Shown: in pieces, positions 1 through 5,101 of the stretch
Numbering within the stretch: the first letter of the stretch is position 1
Layout of the letters: each line of letters starts with the position of its first letter
Source of the DNA: Pedobacter sp.
GTDB taxonomy: Bacteria; Bacteroidota; Bacteroidia; Sphingobacteriales; Sphingobacteriaceae
Assembly (NCBI GenBank): GCA_030149995.1
Contig: JASLGV010000118.1
Location: forward strand, 1 to 7,551
Reading direction: 5' to 3'
DNA: 7,551 nucleotides
Translations under genes and position numbers: made by a program
Notes under the pieces: model-generated
Seen by the model: only the letters and a program-made list of their open reading frames with translations
Databases searched by the model: none
Told to the model about the DNA's origin: nothing

Positions 1-30
1 AAAACATCTTAGTTGGATTAATTAATAACC

Positions 31-61
31 CAAACATATAACTAATATTTTAGTCAAACAA
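31..61 (-). promoter_or_regulatory. Predicted Bacteroidota-type promoter reading leftward out of the window
   Basis: Read on the minus strand, a TTG (59-61) is followed after exactly 20 bases by TATGTTTG (31-38), a perfect match to the Bacteroidota -7 consensus TAnnTTTG with the usual 19-21 base spacing from the -33 TTG. It lies past the 3' end of the M56 gene, so it should serve a minus-strand gene whose start is left of position 1 and not visible. The palindromic operator at 40-55 fills the spacer between the two boxes, as in the blaI-type promoter at 1618-1648. The boxes are seen directly; promoter activity is inferred. Confidence 0.6.
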
Positions 62-96
62 CTAATAAATTAAATGAAACATCTAATTTATTAGTT
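40..96. promoter_or_regulatory. Three tandem BlaI-like operators spaced 20-21 bp apart
   Basis: Three copies of the core CTAA-N4-TTAG occur at 42-53 (perfect), 62-73 (TTAA instead of TTAG on the right) and 83-94 (perfect). Start-to-start spacings are 20 and 21 bp, about two helical turns, so bound dimers would sit on the same DNA face. The same core lies in the promoter of the BlaI-type repressor (1628-1639) and before the TlpA-type gene (2876-2887). Copies two and three also form a 13-bp perfect inverted repeat (60-72 with 84-96, 11-base loop). That could make an AT-only hairpin, but it lacks the GC stem of a normal terminator. Binding by the repressor encoded at 1231-1599 is inferred. Confidence 0.6.
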
Positions 97-125
97 TAAA
101 AACACAAACACCTGATTAACAGCTA

Positions 126-1226
126 CTAAAAATTAACACCAATTTGATAAGCAGAACGTACCTTGTCCCCGTTTTGTACAGCGGGTTCCCAGAGCGGGCT
201 TGATTTAATGAGCCTCAAAGCCTCCCGGTCGCTCAGTTCATCTAAACTTTTTTCAACCTTTGCATTCGTAACCAATCCATCTGTTTCAACTATAAAACTC
301 ACTTTCACCCGGCCCCTTTTACCAGAAGCTTTTCTCGCATTCCTGATCAGATATTGACTGAAAGCTTCAAATCCACCCGGAAAGTTTGCAGATTTATCTC
401 CTTTTTGAGCAACTGTACCAACGAAACCTGGAGCACTGAATGCGCACATAGCTGTTAGCAGTGCGATCATTGGTATGCTTAAAACATACTTCCATAAACG
501 TTTACGATCAGATCTGCCACGTTGTAACATATTGATCCTCGCTTCCAGTAAAGAAGGTCCGTGAAAAGAATTTGCCAATGCAGGTCCAGCTTTAAAATTC
601 TGTAAAAACAGCATCATTGCATATTTTTTCTTGCTTTCAGCAAAGCTTGCGGCATAATCATCTGCCAGATATTCATGGATACACTTTAAACTGTTCCGAT
701 AGCAATAAACGATTGGATTAAACCAGAAAAAAATGCCAACAACCTCTATAAATAACCTGTCAATTGAATGAAACTGTTTTATGTGTACGTTTTCATGCGC
801 ATCAATGGCTTTAAAACCTGCAAGGTTACGATCAACAACTTTTATGTGCCAGAAAGAAAAAGCACCACCCTGCTCAGCCATTCTGATCTGCTTCTTTACA
901 TGGAAAATTTTGAACAACAGCCAGGCACTGCTAAATGCAACACCACTCCAGTAAAGAACAGATACAAGACTTCCAGTCCCGCCAGTAAACGCAACAGAAT
1001 TATCCACTAACCTGCCTGGCAGTGCTAAACTCATCAATTCGGTTTTAGGCAATGCGATTAAGCCAGATAAATCAAATAAAGGCATAATAACCGATAAACA
1101 AACGGAAGCCAGCAAGTAAATCCTGTTGGCCATAAAAAACGTTTCTTGCTTGAGCAGTAGTATATAAACAAGGTAAAATACAGCAAGTGAAATACCTGAC
1201 CAGAAGAAATAAAGAAAAGTTTCCAT
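126..1226 (-). CDS. BlaR1/MecR1-like M56 family metallopeptidase with C-terminal TonB domain
   Basis: This 366-residue integral membrane protein is the probable signal sensor and antirepressor partner of the BlaI-type repressor just upstream. Hydrophobic segments at about 1-25, 33-58 and 86-108 are followed by the zinc peptidase motif HENVH (144-148). A downstream HEYLADD segment (184-190) supplies the likely third zinc ligand, E185. A further membrane span lies near 245-266. Residues of about 285-366 resemble the TonB C-terminal fold (RGRVKVSFIVETDG and the SSPLWEPA stretch), a fusion common in Bacteroidota M56 proteins. There is no penicillin-binding sensor domain as in staphylococcal BlaR1, so the ligand is unknown. 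In the family model, signal-activated proteolysis leads to repressor loss. The ATG lies 4 bases after the repressor stop, so the two are co-transcribed. Strong at family level; the signal is not known. Confidence 0.9.
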   Translation of the reverse strand: METFLYFFWSGISLAVFYLVYILLLKQETFFMANRIYLLASVCLSVIMPLFDLSGLIALPKTELMSLALPGRLVDNSVAFTGGTGSLVSVLYWSGVAFSSAWLLFKIFHVKKQIRMAEQGGAFSFWHIKVVDRNLAGFKAIDAHENVHIKQFHSIDRLFIEVVGIFFWFNPIVYCYRNSLKCIHEYLADDYAASFAESKKKYAMMLFLQNFKAGPALANSFHGPSLLEARINMLQRGRSDRKRLWKYVLSIPMIALLTAMCAFSAPGFVGTVAQKGDKSANFPGGFEAFSQYLIRNARKASGKRGRVKVSFIVETDGLVTNAKVEKSLDELSDREALRLIKSSPLWEPAVQNGDKVRSAYQIGVNF

Positions 1227-1230
1227 CTTA

Positions 1231-1599
1231 TCAATCTTTAATGTTGTCGATCATTTTGAGGAGTTGTTCTGCATCTTTCAGGTCAATTTTCTTTTCTCTA
1301 ACAAAAAAAGAAAACATATCCTGCACAGAATTTGAAAAATAATTACCCAAAAATTTCTCTGCTTCATAGCGTGTATATTCTTCTTTGGTAATGAGCGGAT
1401 AATAACGGTGTGTTTTGCCAAAAGCCTCATAACCAATTACACCCTTACTCTCCAGAATCCGGATAATGGTCGATACCGTGCTATATGCTGGCTTAGGATC
1501 AGGAAGTTCGTAAATAATTTCCTTAATAAAGGCCTTTTCCAATACCCAGAGTACCTGCATGAGCTGGTTTTCTACTTTTGTTAGTTCTTTTATTTCCAT
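1231..1599 (-). CDS. BlaI/MecI-family winged-helix transcriptional repressor
   Basis: This 122-residue DNA-binding repressor is the first gene of the two-gene operon with the M56 peptidase. The N-terminal winged helix spans about 5-70, with the recognition helix around 38-53 (AYSTVSTIIRILESKG), and the C-terminal helices (about 74-120) form the dimerisation part. Length matches the family (about 120-130). In BlaI/MecI the partner peptidase inactivates the repressor by cleavage in the C-terminal region; the equivalent stretch here is near DMFSFFVREKK (94-104), but the exact bond cannot be assigned. The ATG at 1599 was chosen because it gives the usual MEIKELTKVE start. The frame is also open back to a TTG at 1620, but those codons lie across the predicted promoter. 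The operator at 1626-1641 implies autorepression. Confidence 0.92.
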   Translation of the reverse strand: MEIKELTKVENQLMQVLWVLEKAFIKEIIYELPDPKPAYSTVSTIIRILESKGVIGYEAFGKTHRYYPLITKEEYTRYEAEKFLGNYFSNSVQDMFSFFVREKKIDLKDAEQLLKMIDNIKD

Positions 1600-1617
1600 T
1601 AAACAGTTATTTACATT

Positions 1618-1648
1618 CAAATATGAACTAAATATTTAGCTGTTACAA
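1618..1648 (-). promoter_or_regulatory. Predicted promoter of the repressor-M56 operon
   Basis: On the minus strand a TTG (1646-1648) is followed after 20 bases by CATATTTG (1618-1625), one mismatch from the Bacteroidota -7 consensus TAnnTTTG. The repressor ATG at 1599 lies 18 bases past the -7 box, so the untranslated leader would be short. The spacer is almost entirely occupied by the palindromic operator at 1626-1641, so repressor binding would block both promoter boxes. The layout is nearly identical to the predicted promoter at 31-61. Confidence 0.55.
1626..1641. promoter_or_regulatory. Predicted autoregulatory operator of the BlaI-type repressor
   Basis: AACTAA-ATAT-TTAGCT contains a perfect 12-bp palindrome (CTAAATATTTAG, 1628-1639); the outer right arm differs from TTAGTT by one base. 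It lies 27-42 bases upstream of the repressor ATG and inside the -33/-7 spacer. BlaI/MecI proteins are dimers that bind palindromes in their own promoters. The staphylococcal operator is built on TACA/TGTA, so this would be a different, lineage-specific sequence. The palindrome is seen; binding is inferred. Confidence 0.6.
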
Positions 1649-1708
1649 CTAATCAGACTTTTTATATAAAATCATCGTCAAAAAACAGAAGACAAAACAC
1701 CAGGGTGT

Positions 1709-1739
1709 AAAAAAGTCTGGCCGAAAACCCGGCCAGACT
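1709..1739 (-). terminator. Rho-independent terminator after the efflux-protein remnant
   Basis: A 10-bp perfect GC-rich stem (AGTCTGGCCG at 1714-1723 with its complement at 1730-1739) has a 6-base loop. On the minus strand it is followed by a run of T residues (A residues at 1709-1714 on the plus strand). It lies about 20 bases past the stop codon of the NodT-like remnant and fits as that gene's original terminator. It also insulates the repressor operon from transcription coming from the right. Confidence 0.85.
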
Positions 1740-1760
1740 CTTAATGCATTGCATATAAAC

Positions 1761-2021
1761 TTATTTACCCCCGCCAAGAGCTCGATACAAGGCTATTACA
1801 GCCTGCCATTGCTGCAACCGGTCGTCTACATCCTCCAATTGCGCAGCGAGCAAATTTTGTTCAGAAGTGAGTACATCTGTATAATTGGTAGCCGAGCTGT
1901 AGCGCAAAAGTTTCTTCGTAAAGTCGACCGATTTTTGTAAAGCTGCCAGTTGTTTTACCCGAATGGTTTGCTGCGTTTGTGCTGTTTGATAAGCATACCT
2001 CTTGCCAGTATCGCTAAGTTT
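1761..2021 (-). pseudogene. 3' remnant of a NodT/TolC-family outer-membrane efflux lipoprotein
   Basis: The minus-strand frame from 2021 to the TAA at 1761-1763 encodes 86 residues with no start codon. It reads through AALQKSVDFTKKLLRYSSA and NYTDVLTSEQNLLAAQLDEV and ends in VIALYRALGGGK. This is the hallmark C-terminus of RND efflux outer-membrane factors (NodT family), with long alpha-helical heptads and a terminal ALYKALGGGW-like motif. Full-length members have about 450-480 residues, so roughly four fifths is missing. The frame closes at a TGA (2022-2024) and no efflux coding sequence is seen to the right, so the 5' part has been deleted or displaced. No inner-membrane pump or adaptor gene remains here. 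The fragment keeps its terminator at 1709-1739. Family assignment is firm from the tail; loss of function is inferred from the truncation. Confidence 0.85.
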
Positions 2022-2120
2022 TCATATTACCAGTAGGATCCTCCTTATATGAGAATAACCGTGTTTTATATTTTATTTTTTTGAGTATGCAGACTTACCT
2101 GTTCATATTTTATTCTGTTA
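2022..2120. other. Short intergenic spacer at the efflux remnant breakpoint
   Basis: These bases separate the broken efflux gene from the stop codon of the TlpA-type gene. On the minus strand the stretch holds an AAGGAGG sequence (about 2040-2046), then an ATG at 2023-2025 that meets an in-frame stop after three codons, so it is not a usable gene start. A TCATAT/ATATGA inverted repeat (2022-2027 with 2047-2052) frames this patch. No clear terminator for the TlpA-type gene is seen. Confidence 0.4.
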
Positions 2121-2855
2121 TTACTCCTCTTCTGCTTTTTTTAGCTGGTAATACTCCTTACCGTCTTTATCATATTTTCTGAAAGCCCGATGCGTTTTTG
2201 ACGTTAACAGCTTAATAGCCTCCTGCGTATCCATCACTTCGTCTTTTTCATTTTTAAATACCTTATCTCCCTTTACAAAAAGTTTCGGTTCATTATTTAT
2301 GCTATTTGCCGTTTCTGAAGGATTTATGATACCCTTTAATGCACTGTCCAGTACCTGTTCAATATCATCGCTTCCACCAAGGGCTACGTATCTCACAATT
2401 CCTTCCTTATCAATTATAAAATGAGATGGATATCCCGATACATTGTAAATCTGGGCTACGGCTGCTGCATCGGCCGCAACCTCATATTTAAACTCATTTT
2501 TCGATAAAAATTTTTCAGTAACGGATTTGGAAGATTTAGAAAATGATAAAAAAACAACATTATCGTTATCCCGATATGCTTTGGTTAACTTATTTAAAAG
2601 TGGCATCTCTTCTTCGCATGGCGGACAACCGACAAACCAAAAATTTAGTACAATCGTTTTCCCCTTTAAAGATTGATTGGTTATTTTTTTTCCAGATAAA
2701 GTTCTCGCTTCGAAAGGCGGAGCCGCTTTCCCCTCCATATCTTTAAGAAGTTTAAGCCTGGATTGAATCGCATTATTAACTGTTTGTGCTTTTAGTGAAA
2801 CGCCCTGAAAGAAGATGGAGGCGAGGAGGATGAATAAGAATAGTTTTTTTTTCAT
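2121..2855 (-). CDS. Secreted TlpA-like thioredoxin-fold protein (peroxiredoxin/thiol-disulfide oxidoreductase family)
   Basis: This 244-residue protein is predicted to be exported; it begins with a Sec signal peptide (MKKKLFLFIL, hydrophobic core, likely cleavage after SLKA at about residue 23). The mature part carries a redoxin/AhpC-TSA domain at about 42-175. The active site is W73-F-V-G-C77-P-P-C80, followed by EEEMP, and a cis-proline lies at P143 in SGYPSHFIIDKEG. A CPPC motif in TlpA/ResA-like proteins supports thiol-disulfide exchange in the periplasm. The substrate (for example cytochrome c maturation or cell-envelope thiols) cannot be told. A lysine- and glutamate-rich tail of about 65 residues (180-244) extends beyond the fold and I do not recognise it. 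An operator matching that of the BlaI-type repressor lies at 2874-2889, so it is probably under the same control. It appears to be a single-gene unit. Confidence 0.88.
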   Translation of the reverse strand: MKKKLFLFILLASIFFQGVSLKAQTVNNAIQSRLKLLKDMEGKAAPPFEARTLSGKKITNQSLKGKTIVLNFWFVGCPPCEEEMPLLNKLTKAYRDNDNVVFLSFSKSSKSVTEKFLSKNEFKYEVAADAAAVAQIYNVSGYPSHFIIDKEGIVRYVALGGSDDIEQVLDSALKGIINPSETANSINNEPKLFVKGDKVFKNEKDEVMDTQEAIKLLTSKTHRAFRKYDKDGKEYYQLKKAEEE

Positions 2856-2873
2856 GCTGCAATATAAAAATAA

Positions 2874-2889
2874 AACTAAAAACTTAGTT
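2874..2889. promoter_or_regulatory. Predicted BlaI-type operator in front of the TlpA-like gene
   Basis: AACTAA-AAAC-TTAGTT has perfect 6-bp arms and the same 4-base spacer as the operator in the repressor's own promoter; it is the best-preserved copy in the window. It lies 19-34 bases upstream of the TlpA-type ATG. A -7-like TATTTTTA (2865-2872 on the minus strand, one mismatch) sits 3 bases from the core, the same offset as in the promoter at 31-61. No convincing TTG -33 box was found, so the promoter is less certain than the operator. Confidence 0.55.
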
Positions 2890-3173
2890 GTTTTTATGTG
2901 TGAAAAAATCCCCTTGAATACTGATAAATATAAAGTCGAATAAAACGTATTGTTGAACAGACGGCACCAGGATAAGGTGCTTTACCATCACACTATATGC
3001 AGCAGGATCTTCCGATACTGAAAGTGGAAAATTATATGGCCTGATCGGGATCGTGCTGATCGCGGCTACCTGCAGGAAGTCGTTATTGCTCACCGGGTAC
3101 CGGATGAAATCCCGGCAAAAAAACGGTGGAACTATGCTGAAAAAGCAAAAGCCTTTATTATTCTTTTTAAATC
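2890..3173 (+). other. Gene-poor stretch with a possible decayed plus-strand reading frame
   Basis: No intact gene is supported here. The stretch from about 3015 to 3170 is less AT-rich than usual intergenic DNA. Read on the plus strand it gives a protein-like, charged sequence (DRADRGYLQEVVIAHRVPDE, then AKKRWNYAEKAKAF) that has no usable start and is preceded by a TGA. A second frame is also open through much of it, and I recognise neither. A 69-codon minus-strand frame covers 2884-3093, but its 3' end runs into the operator of the TlpA-type gene and its sequence is not gene-like. This may be a frameshifted remnant of a lost gene, in keeping with the truncated efflux gene nearby, or simply spacer. 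Confidence 0.3.
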
Positions 3174-3217
3174 ATACAGGCTAATCTTATTGAATAAGAT
3201 TAGCCTGTATACTTTTT
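3174..3217. terminator. Strong hairpin at the end of the four-gene envelope operon
   Basis: A 17-bp perfect inverted repeat (3174-3190 with 3194-3210) has a 3-base loop. On the plus strand it is followed by AC and five T residues (3213-3217). On the minus strand the bases after the stem are GATTTAAAAAG, a weak T tract. It lies 21 bases past the stop of the DUF5777-family gene and so probably ends that operon, although the better T run serves the plus strand. That asymmetry would also suit the former end of a plus-strand gene in 2890-3173. Confidence 0.65.
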
Positions 3218-3231
3218 AAGCTCTTTGCACC

Positions 3232-4161
3232 TTACAGTGAAAACCTTCTGGAAATACTGAACCCCCAGCGGTATTGCCCCTTTAACCAGGATGAAGTTGT
3301 TTGCGTAAGAAACTGCATCTCTTCGATGGCGGTTGCATTGGTAAAGTTCAGGTGAAAAACGTGGCCGCCTGTTTCTATTTCCAATCCCGCCCCAAGTGCA
3401 TTATAAAATTTAACGGCATTAAGCTGCTCCAGGTATGCGCGATCTGCCTTATTCCTGAATGGAGCGTAGTAATCCACCACAAAGGCCATGCGCTTACTCA
3501 GCTTAGCCCTTGCACCAGCGCCCAATGTAAACAGGTCATTCTGATCACGAAAAGCCGTAAAATTCCTGTGTACATAGCCAGGTGTCAGGGTAACAGAAAA
3601 ATTTTCGTTTAACTTCCTGGCAATAATTACCTGAGATACATAATTCATTCTGTCGTTAAAACTCTTAAAGGCAGCGGCCGATGTTGGATCTGTACTCGCC
3701 TCCATACCGGCAATTGTATTACTGCCAAATAAAGTAACCGATACGGGCATGTGCCCGTCTATGGTTTGTTGCAGGAGCCTGAATTTAATACTTCCCTCGT
3801 AAAGCTGCTGTACATTGGTTGCTCCTTTTGCACGGGCAAAACCTATACTCAAACGATCTGTTAAACCATACTCAAATCCTATTCGTACATCTGTAGAATT
3901 ATCCAAACCAAATAACTTACGCACACCGCCATTTCCACCTGCAATGTCGCCAAAACGATGGTCTACTTTAAAATCCAGCTCATTTTTATAAATCGTTTCA
4001 TTGGTATGTCCATTAATCAGTTTGGTCGATTTAAAGGTAGCCTGTACCTTTTCATGCCCCATTGCCGGCATCTGCATCTGCTTTTCAAGGTCTTCCTGAC
4101 TAAAACTCCTGGAAGCATCAAGCAATACAAAAAACAACAGGTAATATTTTAATAATTTCAT
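3232..4161 (-). CDS. DUF5777-family beta-barrel protein
   Basis: This 309-residue protein is the last gene of a four-gene operon. It has a signal peptide (MKLLKYYLLFFVLLDASRSFSQ, likely cleavage near residue 21). The mature start ATFKSTKLINGHTNETI (41-57) is followed by DFKVDHRFGDIAGGNGGVRK (63-82), the FGLDNSTDVRIGFEYGLTDR stretch (84-103) and repeated amphipathic beta strands to an aromatic C-terminus (SISRRFSL). This matches DUF5777, a Bacteroidota outer-membrane beta-barrel family of unknown function often found near YceI and cytochrome c genes. The C-terminal F-S-L resembles the final strand of outer-membrane proteins recognised by the BAM assembly machinery. It starts 19 bases after the YceI-family stop. 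It could be a channel or a surface scaffold for the co-encoded exported proteins; that is inference. Confidence 0.85.
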   Translation of the reverse strand: MKLLKYYLLFFVLLDASRSFSQEDLEKQMQMPAMGHEKVQATFKSTKLINGHTNETIYKNELDFKVDHRFGDIAGGNGGVRKLFGLDNSTDVRIGFEYGLTDRLSIGFARAKGATNVQQLYEGSIKFRLLQQTIDGHMPVSVTLFGSNTIAGMEASTDPTSAAAFKSFNDRMNYVSQVIIARKLNENFSVTLTPGYVHRNFTAFRDQNDLFTLGAGARAKLSKRMAFVVDYYAPFRNKADRAYLEQLNAVKFYNALGAGLEIETGGHVFHLNFTNATAIEEMQFLTQTTSSWLKGQYRWGFSISRRFSL

Positions 4162-4180
4162 GTTTGCTGGGATGGTTAGG

Positions 4181-4720
4181 TTATTTAGCGGGATACTGTG
4201 CAGCTACGCGTACTTCTACATACTCTGCAATGTTTTTAAAAACCAGTTTTGGAATTTTAATCTGATGGTCTGCAATACGCACTTTAAAAACAGTTTTAGC
4301 AGATACAATTCCTTTGTCCACAATCAAATCCACCATACTCTGGTAGGCTTTGGTTACCCCGTGCACATCCAGATTTCCCTCTACAGTAACCTTATATGAT
4401 CCGTCTTTTTCCAGATCTGGCAATTCTTTCAGCTTACCTTTAAAAGTTGTATACGGAAATTGATCGCTCTCCATATAATTCTCGTTAAAATGCTCCTGCA
4501 TGAGCTTCTTTTTAAATTGAAAAGAATTATTGGCTACCTTAAATACCAGTTCTCCTGTTTGAGGATTTATAATAGAGTGGCCAGCTATACTTGTGCCTTC
4601 AATATCTTCCATAATGGTACTGGAGAAAAAAGTAACCGATGTCTTTTGGCTATTTATTAAATGTTGTCCGCGTACAGTTAAAGCGGATAGCAGCAGTAAA
4701 ATGAAGCTTATTTTTTTCAT
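4181..4720 (-). CDS. YceI-family periplasmic lipocalin-like protein
   Basis: This 179-residue protein begins with a signal peptide (MKKISFILLLLSALTVRG, cleavage near residue 19). The mature domain shows YceI features: an N-terminal SQKTSVTFFSST strand, the HFNENYMESDQFPYTTFKG segment (77-95), the GNLDVHGVTK motif (115-124) and a closing strand near FKNIAEYVEVRV. The length is normal for the family. YceI proteins are beta-barrels that bind long isoprenoid chains such as ubiquinone-like lipids in the periplasm. Here the ligand could be a menaquinone or another isoprenoid used by the co-encoded cytochrome, which is inference. It lies 9 bases after the cytochrome gene and 19 before the DUF5777 gene, so it belongs to one transcript. 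Confidence 0.9.
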   Translation of the reverse strand: MKKISFILLLLSALTVRGQHLINSQKTSVTFFSSTIMEDIEGTSIAGHSIINPQTGELVFKVANNSFQFKKKLMQEHFNENYMESDQFPYTTFKGKLKELPDLEKDGSYKVTVEGNLDVHGVTKAYQSMVDLIVDKGIVSAKTVFKVRIADHQIKIPKLVFKNIAEYVEVRVAAQYPAK

Positions 4721-4729
4721 ATAAACGGA

Positions 4730-5098
4730 TTATTGTTTCATTCCATTATTAAACCAGTCTTGTAACAGTTTTAGTTCTGCTGAAGTAAGACTTCCCCCCA
4801 AAGGCATTGTTTTGCTTACTAAAACCGCCTGCTTGATTCTTGCCGAATTGGCCGTTACAGAACCATACCCCGCAAAAGTCCAGATGGCAGCAGCCTGTTT
4901 ACCAGCGGCATGGCAACCACCGCATTTGGTGGTTATTAAATCCTGTACAGCTCCTGTATAAACAACACCTGCTCCTGGCGTTTCCGTTGCGGGTACCTGA
5001 TCAGGAATAATTTCATCTGCCTGTTTCTTTGAGCAGGAAATTATACCCGCAGAAATAAGCAGGATAAACATAAAAATTAAAAAAGCTCTCTTGTTCAT
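4730..5098 (-). CDS. Small monohaem c-type cytochrome lipoprotein
   Basis: This 122-residue protein has a lipoprotein signal peptide with lipobox AGIISC (C22 modified, followed by SKK). A proline- and glutamate-rich linker (30-45) leads to a compact cytochrome c domain. The haem-binding motif is CGGCH (59-63), with H63 as proximal ligand; M98 in KTMPLGG is the likely distal methionine ligand. The C-terminal helix reads SAELKLLQDWFNNGM, a pattern seen in class I cytochromes. It should carry single electrons at the membrane surface after haem attachment in the periplasm. It begins 3 bases after the PF03640-type gene stop and ends 9 bases before the YceI-family gene. Redox partners are unknown. 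Confidence 0.9.
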   Translation of the reverse strand: MNKRAFLIFMFILLISAGIISCSKKQADEIIPDQVPATETPGAGVVYTGAVQDLITTKCGGCHAAGKQAAAIWTFAGYGSVTANSARIKQAVLVSKTMPLGGSLTSAELKLLQDWFNNGMKQ

Positions 5099-5101
5099 TG
5101 C

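Noticed and set aside
60..96. 13-bp inverted repeat as a transcription terminator for the M56 gene
   Set aside because: The stem is almost wholly AT with an 11-base loop and no following T run; it is better explained as two neighbouring copies of the operator core.
768..1010. 80-codon plus-strand frame opposite the M56 gene
   Set aside because: It is antisense to the conserved HENVH region and membrane segments and shows no domain of its own.
1600..1620. Extended TTG start for the BlaI-type repressor
   Set aside because: It would add seven residues not typical of the family, with the codons lying across the predicted -7 box; the ATG at 1599 gives the family's usual N-terminus.
2023..2046. 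AAGGAGG and ATG on the minus strand as the start of a small gene
   Set aside because: The frame stops after three codons and the spacing from AAGGAGG to the ATG (about 14 bases) is too long for a normal ribosome binding site.
2884..3093. 69-codon minus-strand open frame before the TlpA-type gene
   Set aside because: Its end overlaps the predicted operator at 2874-2889, the protein has no recognisable domain, and an alternative plus-strand reading looks at least as protein-like.
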